From: Staphylococcus haemolyticus
GTDB taxonomy: Bacteria > Bacillota > Bacilli > Staphylococcales > Staphylococcaceae
NCBI RefSeq assembly: GCF_006094395.1
Contig: NZ_CP035291.1
Location: 1,116,001-1,180,000, forward strand
Length of the DNA stretch: 64,000 nt
Direction of reading: 5' to 3'
Both the position numbers and the translations under genes were made by a program. Positions within the stretch are counted from its first letter, which is position 1, and each line of letters starts with the position of its first letter. Positions 35,937 to 45,931 of the stretch are shown in pieces. The notes beneath the pieces were generated by a model. The model was not told the origin of the DNA. It worked only from the letters and a program-made list of their open reading frames with translations, and made no database searches.

Positions 35937-37086
35937 TATGAATCACCTCTGAAAATTTTGTTAAGCCTTTACCAATATAATTCGTTTGACGGTAATCTGT
36001 AAGTATAATCTCTAAAGTACTTATCACTGAAAGCATATCGAAAGGTGAGACTTTACCCATATGTCCGATACGTAAAATCTTTCCTTTCAATTTACCTTGA
36101 CCACCAGCAATTGTAATATTAAATCTTGTTTTTAAAGTTGATTTAATATGAGTTAATTCATCTTTGGATGTTGGTATAAATGATGTTACCGTAGGGGAAG
36201 CGAAATCATCTTCTACTAAAAGTTCCAAATCTAATGCATTTAAAGCTAATCTTAGACCGTCTCTAATAATATAGTGACGTTTAATGGTATTTTCAAATCC
36301 TTCAGAATGAATTAATTCAGCATAAGCGTTTACAGCTCTAAATAACCCGACATTTGGTGTAAAAGGAGTAGAATCTTGTTGAAGTGAGTCAAAGTATTTA
36401 TTTAAATTTAAGTAAAAGCGTGGTGTAGTCACTTCTTTGAAACGTTTCAATGCACGATCATTATAAGCTACGAATGCTAGACCAGGTGGCAACATAATTG
36501 CTTTTTGACTCCCAGAAACTAACACATCTATGTAGTCACGCTCTAAATTAACATCTACAGCACCAATACAACTCACACCATCTACAACAAAGTAGATATC
36601 TTGATTGAATGTTTTCAATGCTTTACCAAGTTCACCTACAGGATGTAGGACAGCTGTTGACGTTTCGCAGAATTGAGTAAATACAGCACTGATTTGATGA
36701 TTTAAATTGTTAAGATATGTTATGAATTCTTTAACATCAATGGATTGTCCCCATTCCACATTATATATGTGTACATTTTTATAGTATGTCTCAGCAATTT
36801 GTTTAAAGCGATTGCCAAATGCGCCTGACACTATAACGACAAAATGATCATCGGGATTAACTATATTTAACATACTTGCTTCTAAGACACTAGTGCCACT
36901 TGATGTTAAAATCATAACTTCATTTTCTGTACCAAAAATGGGTTTTAAATTGTTAAATGCTTTTTTAGCTATAGATTCAAAATCTGGTGAACGGTGACCA
37001 ACCATAGGTAAACCTAAAGCATGATTGATTTCCTTTGGAACTGGAGTAGGTCCTGGTGTTAATAAAAGTGGTTCATAATAATTCAT
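35926..37086 (-). CDS. Class V aminotransferase, likely the serine-pathway partner of SerA
   Basis: A 386-residue PLP enzyme of the alanine-glyoxylate / serine-pyruvate aminotransferase group. The N-terminal LLTPGPTPVP and the PLP lysine in SGSQKAIMLPPG are clear. No canonical serC is in the window; the 11-bp overlap with serA suggests it transaminates phosphohydroxypyruvate, which is an inference. The frame is open up to 37119, but GGGAGG just before the ATG at 37086 fixes the start. Confidence 0.82.
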   Translation of the reverse strand: MNYYEPLLLTPGPTPVPKEINHALGLPMVGHRSPDFESIAKKAFNNLKPIFGTENEVMILTSSGTSVLEASMLNIVNPDDHFVVIVSGAFGNRFKQIAETYYKNVHIYNVEWGQSIDVKEFITYLNNLNHQISAVFTQFCETSTAVLHPVGELGKALKTFNQDIYFVVDGVSCIGAVDVNLERDYIDVLVSGSQKAIMLPPGLAFVAYNDRALKRFKEVTTPRFYLNLNKYFDSLQQDSTPFTPNVGLFRAVNAYAELIHSEGFENTIKRHYIIRDGLRLALNALDLELLVEDDFASPTVTSFIPTSKDELTHIKSTLKTRFNITIAGGQGKLKGKILRIGHMGKVSPFDMLSVISTLEIILTDYRQTNYIGKGLTKFSEVIHSEA

Positions 37087-37152
37087 TAAATTTCCTCCCA
37101 CGGTATAAGATTTAATCATTTTACCAAATATTCTGATAATTTAAAAGAGTAA

Positions 37153-37181
37153 TCACCATGTTTATATGAGATTCATGGTGA
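37153..37181 (-). terminator. Terminator of the OsmC-family gene
   Basis: TCACCATG / CATGGTGA stem (37153-37160 and 37174-37181). Read on the minus strand it is followed by TTACTCTTTT. It separates the osmC-like transcript from the aminotransferase-serA unit. Confidence 0.6.
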
Positions 37182-37201
37182 AACTAGCGCAATTCTAACA
37201 A

Positions 37202-37642
37202 TTATTGAATTGACGCTTGAATTTTAATTTCTACATTATTACGTATAGAATTCGAAATCATACAATTATTATCAGCTATTTCTAATAATTTAGGAAGCCG
37301 TTTCTCAAGATTCTCTTTGTCTTCCGCAGTCACTGAAATTTTAGGATAATGTGTTATTGTTACCATTTTAAACTTACCATTCTCGAATAGGGCAGTACCT
37401 ACTGAATTATTTATCAGATTGATGTCGGTAAATTTTGCTCTTTCTAACGTTGCTGCCAATGAGATGATATAACAAGACGATGCAGCTGAAACTAATAATT
37501 CATCAGGATTTGTACCTACTCCATTACCACCGAGCGGTGCAGGTATAGAAATTTGTTCAGAAATAATGTCTCCATTAACAGTTCCAACTTCTTCTCTTCC
37601 ACCACGCCATTTTGTTTGTACTTTAAAATCATGCTTAACCAT
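37202..37642 (-). CDS. OsmC/Ohr-family peroxide-detoxifying protein
   Basis: A 146-residue thiol-dependent peroxidase-fold protein. The two redox cysteines are at C57 (AASSCYII) and C127 (DNNCMIS), the positions expected for the family. It probably reduces organic hydroperoxides. OsmC and Ohr branches are hard to separate here; the NPDELLVSA sequence resembles both. It is divergent from the GDPD gene with an 78-bp spacer and ends in the hairpin at 37153. Confidence 0.82.
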   Translation of the reverse strand: MVKHDFKVQTKWRGGREEVGTVNGDIISEQISIPAPLGGNGVGTNPDELLVSAASSCYIISLAATLERAKFTDINLINNSVGTALFENGKFKMVTITHYPKISVTAEDKENLEKRLPKLLEIADNNCMISNSIRNNVEIKIQASIQ

Positions 37643-37720
37643 TTATGTTTAACCTCCACTTATAATATGGTAATTTAAGTGTAGTTTAAAGTGTGACATA
37701 ATTAAAGAAAGGTGACTTTT

Positions 37721-38467
37721 ATGAAAATTAATAAACCTAATCAAGCATTTCAAATAGTTGCTCATCGTGGTTTATCTAATCATTTTCCAGAAAATACTCT
37801 TGTTGGTTTTAAGGCGGCTTTAATGCAACATGTTGATATGTTAGAAATAGATGTACATTTCAGTAAAGACAATCATTTGGTTGTTATACATGATGACACT
37901 ATTAATCGAACTTCGAATGGTGAAGGAAAAGTAAAAGACTATACACTTGAAGAATTGTTAAAATTTGATTTTGGAGTAAAACATGATAAATCCTTTCAAA
38001 ATACTAAGATTTCGACATTTGAAGAGGTGTTATCCTTAATTAAAAATTTTTCAAAAAAGTTACTTATTGAGATTAAAGTTCCACATCAATATCCAGGAAT
38101 TGAAGAAGCTGTATTGAATGCTTTAGAAATATATAAAGTTCCTAAATACAAAGCAATCATTCAATCTTTTGATGAAGATTGTGTGAAACGTTTAAACTCA
38201 TTGGATAGTGAGTATCAATTAGGGCTGCTTATTAGTAGAAAGAAATATTGGTATAAATCTCCAAATTTTGAAGAAATATCTGATTATGCAAATTTTATTA
38301 ATCCTAATTACAAATTAGTTAATTCTAGATTTATAAAAAATGCACATAGTCAATCATTGAAGGTTATTCCATATACTGTGAATAAACCGAAAGACGCTAA
38401 AAAACTTATCAACCTTGGCGTAGATGGCATTATTTCTGATTTACCAGAGGATATCTTTAGATTATAA
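37721..38467 (+). CDS. Glycerophosphodiester phosphodiesterase family protein
   Basis: A 248-residue GDPD, without signal peptide, so cytoplasmic. The active-site motifs VAHRGLSNHFPENT and LEIDVHFSKDNHLVVIHDD contain the catalytic His pair and metal ligands, and LLIEIK and the C-terminal GVDGIISDLPE complete the TIM-barrel pattern. It should release glycerol-3-phosphate from glycerophosphodiesters. The GTG at 37712 is within the ribosome binding site AAAGGTG; ATG at 37721 is the start. It converges on rpsD. Confidence 0.88.
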   Translation: MKINKPNQAFQIVAHRGLSNHFPENTLVGFKAALMQHVDMLEIDVHFSKDNHLVVIHDDTINRTSNGEGKVKDYTLEELLKFDFGVKHDKSFQNTKISTFEEVLSLIKNFSKKLLIEIKVPHQYPGIEEAVLNALEIYKVPKYKAIIQSFDEDCVKRLNSLDSEYQLGLLISRKKYWYKSPNFEEISDYANFINPNYKLVNSRFIKNAHSQSLKVIPYTVNKPKDAKKLINLGVDGIISDLPEDIFRL

Positions 38468-38488
38468 AATCACTTAGATCATCTATGA

Positions 38489-38524
38489 ATAAAAAAACCA
38501 CCCATTCCATAAGGAAGGGTGGTT
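38489..38524 (-). terminator. Terminator of rpsD
   Basis: AACCACCCATTCC (38497-38509) pairs with GGAAGGGTGGTT (38513-38524). On the minus strand the hairpin is followed by a run of T (complement of AAAAAAA at 38491-38498), a strong terminator for rpsD; GDPD transcripts may end here too. Confidence 0.88.
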
Positions 38525-38540
38525 GTTCATTATCATGAAC

Positions 38541-39143
38541 TTATCTTGAGTAGTACTCAACGATTAATTGTTCATTAATTTCAGCTGGTAATTCGCTACG
38601 TTCAGGGAAGCGTACGAAAGTACCTTTTAAGCTATCTGCATCAAAGTCTAAGTATTCTGGTACGAAATTATTAATTTCAACAGATTCTTTGATGATGTCT
38701 AAGTTTTGTGATTTTTCACGTACAGTGATAACTTGACTAGGTTTTAATGAATATGATGGAATATCAACACGACGACCATCAACTTCAACGTGACCGTGAC
38801 CAACTAATTGACGTGCTTGACGACGAGTGCGAGCTAAACCTAATGAATAAACAACTGCGTCTAAACGACTAGCTAATAAAATCATGAAGTTTTCACCATG
38901 TACACCATGTTGTTTACCAGCGATGTCAAATGTGTTACGGAATTGTCTTTCAGTCATTCCATATAAATAACGTAATTTTTGTTTTTCACGTAATTGTAAA
39001 CCATATTCTGATAATTTTTTACGTTGGTTTGGACCGTGTTGTCCTGGTGCGTAAGGACGTTTTTCTAATTCTTTACCAGTACCGCTTAATGAGATACCTA
39101 AACGACGAGATTTTTTCCAGTTTGAACCTCTGAATCGAGCCAT
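38541..39143 (-). CDS. rpsD: 30S ribosomal protein S4
   Basis: A 200-residue primary 16S rRNA-binding protein that starts 30S assembly. The N-terminal [16 protein letters not shown] and [18 protein letters not shown] are typical of S4, and an S4 RNA-binding domain follows ([23 protein letters not shown], about residues 91-155). No zinc-type Cys cluster. AAGGAGGAG precedes the start. A structured leader upstream is the likely autoregulation site. Confidence 0.97.
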   Translation of the reverse strand: MARFRGSNWKKSRRLGISLSGTGKELEKRPYAPGQHGPNQRKKLSEYGLQLREKQKLRYLYGMTERQFRNTFDIAGKQHGVHGENFMILLASRLDAVVYSLGLARTRRQARQLVGHGHVEVDGRRVDIPSYSLKPSQVITVREKSQNLDIIKESVEINNFVPEYLDFDADSLKGTFVRFPERSELPAEINEQLIVEYYSR

Positions 39144-39195
39144 ATTAAGACTCCTCCTTTTTCTTTTTTGTTGTTATGAATAAACAAAAAAGAGT

Positions 39196-39300
39196 GTTGC
39201 ATGCCCAATAGGATATGTTGTTTTATGTGTCTTCACCTTATAGCGTCAGTTACGCGACACGTCCTCATCGGGAACAACATAGAGCTTATTGATATGCAAC
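39196..39300 (-). ncRNA. Structured rpsD leader, probable S4-binding RNA
   Basis: On the minus strand GTTGCATATCAATAAG (from 39300) pairs with the distal CCTATTGGGCATGCAAC (to 39196). An inner stem pairs TATGTTGTT with AACAACATA. The fold resembles the known Firmicute S4 leader, in which excess S4 represses rpsD. The basal helix is followed by ACTCTTTTTTGTTT, so it might also work as an attenuator. Confidence 0.75.
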
Positions 39301-39329
39301 TGCTATTTTCGTTAATTCACACAAAGTTC

Positions 39330-39357
39330 ATTGTAACAGTATTTTACAAAGTGTCAA
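39330..39357 (-). promoter_or_regulatory. SigA promoter of rpsD
   Basis: On the minus strand a consensus -35 TTGACA (39357-39352), 16-bp spacer and TACAAT (39335-39330). Transcription should start near 39323, giving a 180-nt leader. Confidence 0.8.
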
Positions 39358-39367
39358 TACTTTTTAG

Positions 39368-39835
39368 TTATTTAGTTAGCTGTTTTTCAATAACTTTGAC
39401 AATAACTTCTAAACCTTCCTTGTCTTCATTAGTAAATCGATCTGTGATAGGTGCATCAATATCTAGAACCCCAATTATTTCATCATTGACATGAATTGGA
39501 ATAACTATTTCTGATTTACTATTTGCATCGCAAGCAATGTGGCCTGGGAACGCGTGTACATCTTTAACTAACTGAGTTTTATCTTCTGCAACTGCAGTAC
39601 CACAGACACCTTTGCCAATTGCAATATGAACGCAAGCTGGATGACCTTGGAAGGGTCCAAGAATGAGTTCTTCATTTTCAATTAGATAAAAACCAACCCA
39701 ATTAATTTGATCTAAATTATCATTTAATATAGCTGATGTATTGCTTAGAATTGCGATAAGGTTCTGTTCGTCTTCGATTAAACTTTGAAGCTGTTTCGTT
39801 AATAAATTATAATTTGTTTCTTTTATCAATGGCAT
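39368..39835 (-). CDS. msrC: Free methionine-(R)-sulfoxide reductase (GAF domain)
   Basis: A 155-residue single GAF-domain enzyme that reduces free Met-R-SO. The three conserved cysteines are at C68 (HPACVHI), C78 (KGVCGTA) and C102 (HIACDAN), with SEIVIPI and GVLDIDAP completing the signature. It is the YtsP equivalent beside rpsD. Its stop is only 11 bp upstream of the rpsD -35, with no clear terminator between, so read-through into rpsD is possible. Confidence 0.9.
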   Translation of the reverse strand: MPLIKETNYNLLTKQLQSLIEDEQNLIAILSNTSAILNDNLDQINWVGFYLIENEELILGPFQGHPACVHIAIGKGVCGTAVAEDKTQLVKDVHAFPGHIACDANSKSEIVIPIHVNDEIIGVLDIDAPITDRFTNEDKEGLEVIVKVIEKQLTK

Positions 39836-39965
39836 ATGCTTACCTCATTTTGTTATTTTTAATAAAAGTATAAATGGAAAAATTTATTCTATCAATTCAT
39901 TCATTTACTATTTTAATGAAAGCGGTATTTGCGTTATAATAATGATAATATAGGAGGAGAATGAG

Positions 39966-41660
39966 ATGGTTTTATACACAATATTAGCAATAATTATCAT
40001 TGTTTTAATCATTGTAGGAATCATGTTTTATTTACGTTCTAATAAACGAAAAATTGTTGAAGAAGCTGAAGAACGTAAGTTAAAAGTTCAAAGATTACCT
40101 TTTGAAGAAAATTTAAAACAACTTTCTGAATTAAATTTAAAAGGTGAAACTAGAAAAAAATATGATGCCTTTAAGAGAGACACCTTAGACTATACAAATA
40201 ACTATTTAGCACCTGTAGAGGAAAAAATCCACGATGCTGAAATTCAACTTGATAAGTTTCAATTTTCTGGAGCTCAAAGTGACATTGATGATGCACATGA
40301 ATTAATGGATAAATATGAAGCTGGGTATCAACAACAAGTTGAAGACGTTAATGAAATTGTTTCTTTACATAAGGAAAATGAACAAGTTTATGAAAAGTGC
40401 AAGACTAATTATCGAGAAATGAAGCGTGATGTGTTAGCTAACAGACATCAGTTCGGCGATGCAGCTTCACCACTTGAAAAAAGAATTGAATCATTTGAGC
40501 CAGAACTTGAACAGTATGAAGAACTTAAAGAAGAAGGTAATTACGTTCAAGCACATAACCACATTATGGGTCTAAATGAATCTATGAATGAAGTCCAAAA
40601 GTATATGGATGAAATTCCAGAACTAATTAGAGAAGCCCAAAAAGAACTACCTGGACAATTTCAAGATTTGAAATATGGTTGTCGCGACTTAAAGATGAAC
40701 GGTTATGATCTAGATCACGTTAAAATCGATGGTACGCTACAAAGCTTAAAGACAGAGTTGAATTTTGTAGAACCTATGATCAGTCGTCTTGAGTTAGATA
40801 ATGCAAACGATAAACTTGAACAAATTAATGATAAGCTTGATGAAATGTATGATTTGATTGAGCATGAAGTTAAAGCTAAAAATGAAGTGGAAGAAACTAA
40901 AGAACAAATTACTGATGAATTGTTCAAAGCACGTGAGATGAATTACACATTACGTACAGAAATTGACTATATTCGTGAAAATTATTTCATAAATGAAAGT
41001 GATGTTCATAGCATTAGACAACATGAGAACGAAATTCAAAATTTAGTAGCTGTATATGATGAAATTCTTAAAGAAATGGCTAAATCTGCTGTACGTTACA
41101 GCGAAGTTAAAGACAACCTAGAATATTTAGACGATCACGTTAAAGTAATTAATGAGAACCAAGAAAAATTACAAAATCATCTTATTCAATTGAGAGAAGA
41201 TGAAGCTGAGGCAGAAGATAATCTTTTAAGAATTCAATCTAAAAAAGAAGAAGTTTATCGTCGACTTTTAGCTTCAAATTTAACAAGTGTACCAGAAAGA
41301 TTCATTATTATGAAAAATGAAATTGACCATGAAGTTCGTGAAACTAATGATCAATTTAGTGAACGTCCAATTCACGTTAAACAACTTAAAGATAAAGTTG
41401 CCAAAATTGTTATTCAAATGAATACTTTTGAAGATGAAGCAAATGATGTGTTGGTGAATGCCGTATACGCAGAACGTTTAATTCAGTATGGTAACCGTTA
41501 TCGCAAAGATCATAATAATGTAGATAAGAGTTTAAACGAAGCAGAACGCTTGTTTAAAAATAATCGTTACAAACGATCAATTGAAATTTCAGAACAAGCA
41601 CTTGAAAGTGTAGAACCTGGAATTACTAAATATATTGAAGATGAGGTAGCCAAAGGTTAA
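39966..41660 (+). CDS. ezrA: Septation ring formation regulator EzrA
   Basis: A 564-residue cell-division protein with one N-terminal membrane segment (residues 2-22, [21 protein letters not shown]) and a cytoplasmic, almost wholly helical body of spectrin-like coiled-coil repeats. It interacts with FtsZ and penicillin-binding proteins at the septum. The C-terminal [21 protein letters not shown] with [13 protein letters not shown] is the conserved tip. GGAGGAG at 39952-39958 is the ribosome binding site, and TATAAT at 39935-39940 the likely -10. Transcribed alone. Confidence 0.95.
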   Translation: MVLYTILAIIIIVLIIVGIMFYLRSNKRKIVEEAEERKLKVQRLPFEENLKQLSELNLKGETRKKYDAFKRDTLDYTNNYLAPVEEKIHDAEIQLDKFQFSGAQSDIDDAHELMDKYEAGYQQQVEDVNEIVSLHKENEQVYEKCKTNYREMKRDVLANRHQFGDAASPLEKRIESFEPELEQYEELKEEGNYVQAHNHIMGLNESMNEVQKYMDEIPELIREAQKELPGQFQDLKYGCRDLKMNGYDLDHVKIDGTLQSLKTELNFVEPMISRLELDNANDKLEQINDKLDEMYDLIEHEVKAKNEVEETKEQITDELFKAREMNYTLRTEIDYIRENYFINESDVHSIRQHENEIQNLVAVYDEILKEMAKSAVRYSEVKDNLEYLDDHVKVINENQEKLQNHLIQLREDEAEAEDNLLRIQSKKEEVYRRLLASNLTSVPERFIIMKNEIDHEVRETNDQFSERPIHVKQLKDKVAKIVIQMNTFEDEANDVLVNAVYAERLIQYGNRYRKDHNNVDKSLNEAERLFKNNRYKRSIEISEQALESVEPGITKYIEDEVAKG

Positions 41661-42035
41661 TTACGCTTGTCTTATTGACAATAAAAATTTATAACTTTGG
41701 TAAGTAATAAATGTTAGGTTAAAGCAAATAAATAGTAGTCTATTTTGAGGTGGGATAATGAATTCGTAATGAATTCTATCCCATCTTTTTTGATTTGTTT
41801 AAAGTTATAGTAAGTTATTGAATTCAAGGGGGAGTTACTTTAATTCAGAACGCTTAATAAATAATGCTAAATAAGTTTTCAACTCAAAATCATTTAATTT
41901 GAGTTCGACGCCTTTTATTTTTATTTAAAAATAGTATAATGCTTTAGTATCTATTTTTGAATAATATGTCTATAAAAGATAAATTTACTAAGGGTAAATA
42001 AATAATTTAATAGAGAATGAAAGAGAGTGTTTTAA
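41661..42035 (+). other. Intergenic region between ezrA and nifZ
   Basis: 375 bp with no gene I can support. It holds the terminator at 41748-41790, a second hairpin AACTCAAA / TTTGAGTT (41881-41888, 41898-41905) followed by CCTTTTATTTTT, and a -10-like TATAAT at 41935-41940 about 95 bp before nifZ. The stretch 41791-41880 between the two hairpins is unexplained. Confidence 0.5.
41748..41790 (+). terminator. Rho-independent terminator after ezrA
   Basis: AGGTGGGATA (41748-41757) pairs with TATCCCATCT (41777-41786), with a further GAATTC pair in the loop, then TTTTT. Confidence 0.82.
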
Positions 42036-43172
42036 GTGATCTATTTTGATAATGCAGCCACTACAAAGCCTCATAAAGATGTACTCGATTCATTTAATAA
42101 AGTAAATGAAACTGTTTATTTCAATCCAAATAGTCCTCACAAGTGGGGGTTGCAAGCGGAGAAGGTGCTTCTACAAGCAAAGGAACGTATATCATCAATG
42201 CTATCTATAGGACAAAAAACAGATGTTATTTTCACAAGTGGTGCCACTGAATCGAATAATATAGCTTTAAAAGGTATTGCTTATCGTAAAAAGCAATTTG
42301 CAAATGAAATTATTACTTCCGTTTTAGAACATCCATCTGTCTTAGAAGTTATGAGATATTTAGAAGAAGATGGGTTTGTATTAAAATATGTTGATGTTAA
42401 TGCGGATGGCCGTGTTGATATTGAACATTTAGCTTCATTGATGAATGACAAGGTCGGTCTTGTTTCTTGTATGTATGTGAATAATATTATGGGTCAAATT
42501 CAACCTATTGATGAAATAGTGGACATATTAAAAGATTATCCTAAAGCACATTTACACGTTGATGCAGTTCAAGCTTTAGGAAAAGTAACAATGAACCTTG
42601 AAGGTGTTAATAGTGTAAGCTTTAGTGGTCATAAATTTAATGGACTAAAAGGACAGGGTCTCCTATTAATTGATAATAAAGATAAATTAGAACCTATTGT
42701 TCACGGCGGAGGACAAGAATACGGCGTAAGAAGTGGAACAGTGAACTTACCGATGAATGTGTCACTAGTTAAAGCAATAACTTTAGCAATAGATAATTTA
42801 AATGAACGTCATCAACGATTAAGTGATTACAACCATGAATTACGTGAATTTTTAAAAGAGTTTAGAGGTGTATATATCAATTCTCCTTTGGATTGTGCAC
42901 CGCAAATATTAAATATTGCGTTTCCAGGTGTGAAGGGTGAGGTCTTAGTTAATGCATTTTCTAAATTGGATATCATGGTTTCAACTACAAGCGCTTGCTC
43001 ATCTAAAAGAGGAAAACTAAATGAAGTTTTAATGTCAATGGGACTCCCGGATAATAAAATTGAAGGAAGTATTAGATTATCCTTAGGAGATATGACTACT
43101 CAAGAAGATATTGATCAATTTAAAGTGAAATTTGAAACGATATACAAAGAAATTAAGGAGTTGTTAAAGTAA
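42036..43172 (+). CDS. Cysteine desulfurase, NifZ type
   Basis: A 378-residue class V PLP enzyme of the NifS/IscS group. The PLP lysine is K200 in SGHKFNG and the active-site cysteine is C321 in TTSACSSKRG. It moves sulfur from cysteine to ThiI for 4-thiouridine in tRNA, as B. subtilis NifZ does. The gene ends exactly where thiI begins, which supports the pairing. The start is GTG at 42036, with a poor ribosome binding site (AAGAGAG). Confidence 0.88.
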   Translation: MIYFDNAATTKPHKDVLDSFNKVNETVYFNPNSPHKWGLQAEKVLLQAKERISSMLSIGQKTDVIFTSGATESNNIALKGIAYRKKQFANEIITSVLEHPSVLEVMRYLEEDGFVLKYVDVNADGRVDIEHLASLMNDKVGLVSCMYVNNIMGQIQPIDEIVDILKDYPKAHLHVDAVQALGKVTMNLEGVNSVSFSGHKFNGLKGQGLLLIDNKDKLEPIVHGGGQEYGVRSGTVNLPMNVSLVKAITLAIDNLNERHQRLSDYNHELREFLKEFRGVYINSPLDCAPQILNIAFPGVKGEVLVNAFSKLDIMVSTTSACSSKRGKLNEVLMSMGLPDNKIEGSIRLSLGDMTTQEDIDQFKVKFETIYKEIKELLK

Positions 43173-44396
43173 ATGGAGTTTGATCATTTATTAGTTAGAT
43201 ATGGTGAACTAACTTTAAAAGGAACAAATCGGAAAAAGTTTGTAAATGCTTTGAAAGATAACGTCATTAAGTCTTTACAAACTATAGAAGGAACGCATGT
43301 TAAAGGCAAGAGAGATAGAATGTATATCTCATTAACTGAAGAAGCAGATGCACAGGAGGTAATCAATCGTTTAACTAAAATATTTGGTATTAAATCTATT
43401 AGTCCTGTTCATAAAACCTCTCAAGAATTAGATGAAATAAAAAAATTATGTGTTGATTTAGCTCAAGATTTTAAACCGGGAGAGACATTCAAAATTGATG
43501 TTAAACGTGTAGATAAGTCATTTCCAATGGACACATATGCTTTACAACGTGAACTTGGAGGTGCGATTTTACAAGCAACTGAAGATATATCGGTTGATGT
43601 GAAACAACCCGATTATAACGTAAGAGTTGAAGTAAGAATGGATGGTGTGTATGTATTCACACAAATTTATGAAGGTGCTGGTGGTTTACCAGTTGGCACT
43701 GGCGGTAAAACACTCTTAATGTTGTCAGGAGGCATAGACTCTCCAGTAGCTGGGATGGAAATTATGAAACGTGGTGTTTATATAGAAGCGATTCATTTCC
43801 ATAGTCCACCTTTTACTAGTGAAAAAGCTAAAGACAAAGTGATTGAACTTACACGTATCCTCTCTGAAAGAGTGGGACCAATAAAATTGCATATAGTGCC
43901 ATTTACAGAATTACAAAAACAAATAAATAAAGTAGTTCATCCTAGATACACAATGACATCTACGCGTCGCATGATGTTACGTGTAGCGGATATTGTATTA
44001 GAAAAAGTTGGGGCTAATGCGATTGTTAACGGTGAAAATTTAGGACAAGTGGCAAGTCAAACATTAAAGAGTATGTACGCAATTAATGATGTGACTTCTA
44101 CTCCGATTTTAAGACCACTTGTTTCGCTTGATAAGGAAGATATTGTCAAGAAAGCACGAGAGATTGGTACATTTGATGTTTCGATTCAACCTTATGAAGA
44201 CTGTTGTACTATTTTCACTCCTAAAAATCCTGTAACTGAACCAGATTTTGATAAAGTAATTAAATATGAAAGTGTATTTAACTTCGATGAAATGGTTCAA
44301 CGTGCAGCAGATAATATTGAAATATTAACTATTAATAAAGATTATAAGAGCGAAAAAGACCAAAACACTGATGCATTAATTGATGAGTTATTCTAA
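43173..44396 (+). CDS. thiI: tRNA 4-thiouridine synthetase ThiI
   Basis: A 407-residue protein: a ferredoxin-like/THUMP region (about residues 1-165) and a PP-loop adenylation domain with SGGIDSP at residues 185-191. It makes s4U8 in tRNA using sulfur from the preceding desulfurase. There is no C-terminal rhodanese domain, as in other Bacillales and unlike E. coli ThiI. It starts directly after the nifZ stop (TAAATG). Confidence 0.94.
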   Translation: MEFDHLLVRYGELTLKGTNRKKFVNALKDNVIKSLQTIEGTHVKGKRDRMYISLTEEADAQEVINRLTKIFGIKSISPVHKTSQELDEIKKLCVDLAQDFKPGETFKIDVKRVDKSFPMDTYALQRELGGAILQATEDISVDVKQPDYNVRVEVRMDGVYVFTQIYEGAGGLPVGTGGKTLLMLSGGIDSPVAGMEIMKRGVYIEAIHFHSPPFTSEKAKDKVIELTRILSERVGPIKLHIVPFTELQKQINKVVHPRYTMTSTRRMMLRVADIVLEKVGANAIVNGENLGQVASQTLKSMYAINDVTSTPILRPLVSLDKEDIVKKAREIGTFDVSIQPYEDCCTIFTPKNPVTEPDFDKVIKYESVFNFDEMVQRAADNIEILTINKDYKSEKDQNTDALIDELF

Positions 44397-44437
44397 AATA
44401 GAATAATCAAGTATTAAGAACAAAGGGGATATGCATC

Positions 44438-45214
44438 ATGGAGATAACGCTAAATATTATATTAATTATTATAGCATTTGGATTTTTAGCTGCTTTTATC
44501 GATGCAGTAGTAGGTGGTGGGGGCCTAATTTCAACACCAGCTTTATTAGCTATAGGAATGCCACCTTCATTGGCGCTTGGTACTAACAAATTAGCCAGTT
44601 CATTTGGATCGCTTACAAGTGCAATTAAGTTTATACGTTCAGGCAAAGTAGATTTAAATATTGTACTTAAGTTATTTCCATTTGTGTTTATATTTGCAGC
44701 AGGCGGTGCTAGTTTAGCTACTATGTTGCCTGCACAAATTTTAAAGCCTTTAATTATCATTATATTGAGCCTTGTACTGATATATACAATTATGAAAAAA
44801 GATTGGGGAAATGTGCGCACATTTTCTAAGCTAACAATTGGTAAAGCTGTCATTTTTGTATCTTTAATGTTAATAATTGGCTTTTATGATGGTTTCTTAG
44901 GTGGAGGCACTGGCTCTTTTATGTTATTTGTTTTGCTTATGTTTGGATTTGATTTTTTGAGTGCAGCAGGTAATGCGAAAGTCTTAAATTTTGCTTCTAA
45001 TTTAGGTGCATTAGTTCTTTTTATTATCTTAGGCCAGGTTGATTTTGTGTATGGCTTAATTATGGCTGTAAGTATGATTATAGGTTCATATGTAGGTGCA
45101 CAATTTGCCATAAGCAAAGGTGTTGGTTATGTAAAGATACTTTTTATTATCGTTACAGCAGTTCTAATTTTGAAAAACACATATGACTACATTTTACAAC
45201 TGCTTCAACATTAG
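44438..45214 (+). CDS. TauE/SafE-family membrane permease
   Basis: A 258-residue protein with about 7-8 membrane segments. It has the family repeat FIDAVVGGGGLISTPALLA near residues 20-38 and the half-repeat YDGFLGGGTGSFMLF in the second part. TauE/SafE proteins export sulfite or other organic or sulfur anions. Location just after the sulfur-transfer pair nifZ-thiI may be chance. AAAGGGG precedes the ATG. Substrate not known. Confidence 0.82.
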   Translation: MEITLNIILIIIAFGFLAAFIDAVVGGGGLISTPALLAIGMPPSLALGTNKLASSFGSLTSAIKFIRSGKVDLNIVLKLFPFVFIFAAGGASLATMLPAQILKPLIIIILSLVLIYTIMKKDWGNVRTFSKLTIGKAVIFVSLMLIIGFYDGFLGGGTGSFMLFVLLMFGFDFLSAAGNAKVLNFASNLGALVLFIILGQVDFVYGLIMAVSMIIGSYVGAQFAISKGVGYVKILFIIVTAVLILKNTYDYILQLLQH

Positions 45215-45304
45215 ATATGATTCAGTTTTAAATGATTGATTTAAGTTTTACCACTGTCGTATGATAACAATATAATGATAAAAATTATAGGAGGTCATTT
45301 CATC

Positions 45305-45799
45305 ATGACACAAATTACTTTTAAAAATAATCCAATTCATTTAGCTGGTTCTGAAGTATCAGAAGGGCAACATGCTCCTGACTTTAAAGTATTAGATAAC
45401 GATTTAAATGAAGTTAGTTTAGAAAATTATAAAGGTCAAAAGAAATTAATCAGCGTTGTACCTTCTATTGATACAGGTGTGTGTGACCAACAAACTCGTA
45501 AATTTAATGAAGAAGCGGCGCAAGAAGACGGTGTTGTTTTAACGATTTCTGCAGATTTACCATTTGCTCAAAAAAGATGGTGTGCATCAAATGGTTTAGA
45601 TAACGTTATCACTTTAAGTGACCATAAAGACTTATCATTTGGTCAACAATATGGTGTCGTTATGGAAGAGTTAAGATTATTAGCTCGTTCTGTATTTGTA
45701 TTAGATAGCAATGACAAAGTTGTATATAAAGAATTAGTTAGCGAAGGTACTGATTTTCCTAACTTTGATGCTGCATTAGAAGCATATCGCAACATTTAA
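45305..45799 (+). CDS. tpx: Thiol peroxidase
   Basis: A 164-residue atypical 2-Cys peroxiredoxin that reduces peroxides with thioredoxin. The peroxidatic cysteine is C60 in DTGVCDQQT and the resolving cysteine is C93 in RWCASNG, the normal Tpx positions. The frame is open to 45275, but AGGAGG at 45290-45295 fixes the start at 45305. The downstream hairpin separates it from ytxK. Confidence 0.95.
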   Translation: MTQITFKNNPIHLAGSEVSEGQHAPDFKVLDNDLNEVSLENYKGQKKLISVVPSIDTGVCDQQTRKFNEEAAQEDGVVLTISADLPFAQKRWCASNGLDNVITLSDHKDLSFGQQYGVVMEELRLLARSVFVLDSNDKVVYKELVSEGTDFPNFDAALEAYRNI

Positions 45800-45828
45800 T
45801 ATCAATTTTTAGATGATAGATATAACGT

Positions 45829-45912
45829 AAAAGTGTCCATATTTATTTCAAAAATGCTACTTTAAATTAGCGTTGATTATTTTTAAGAAATAAACCGAAT
45901 GGACACTTTTTT
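45829..45912 (+). terminator. Long compound hairpin after tpx
   Basis: Perfect outer 12-bp arms AAAAGTGTCCAT (45829-45840) and ATGGACACTTTT (45899-45910), inner TTTATTTC/GAAATAAA, then TT. It ends 20 bp before the ytxK start, so read-through or a separate start must supply ytxK. Confidence 0.75.
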
Positions 45913-45931
45913 AATGGAGAGGATTAAGTTT

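Noticed and set aside
39920..39940. cre-like sequence ATGAAAGCGGTATTT before ezrA
   Set aside because: One mismatch to the loose consensus but lacking the symmetric core; ezrA is a constitutive division gene, so chance is more likely. CcpA ChIP would decide.
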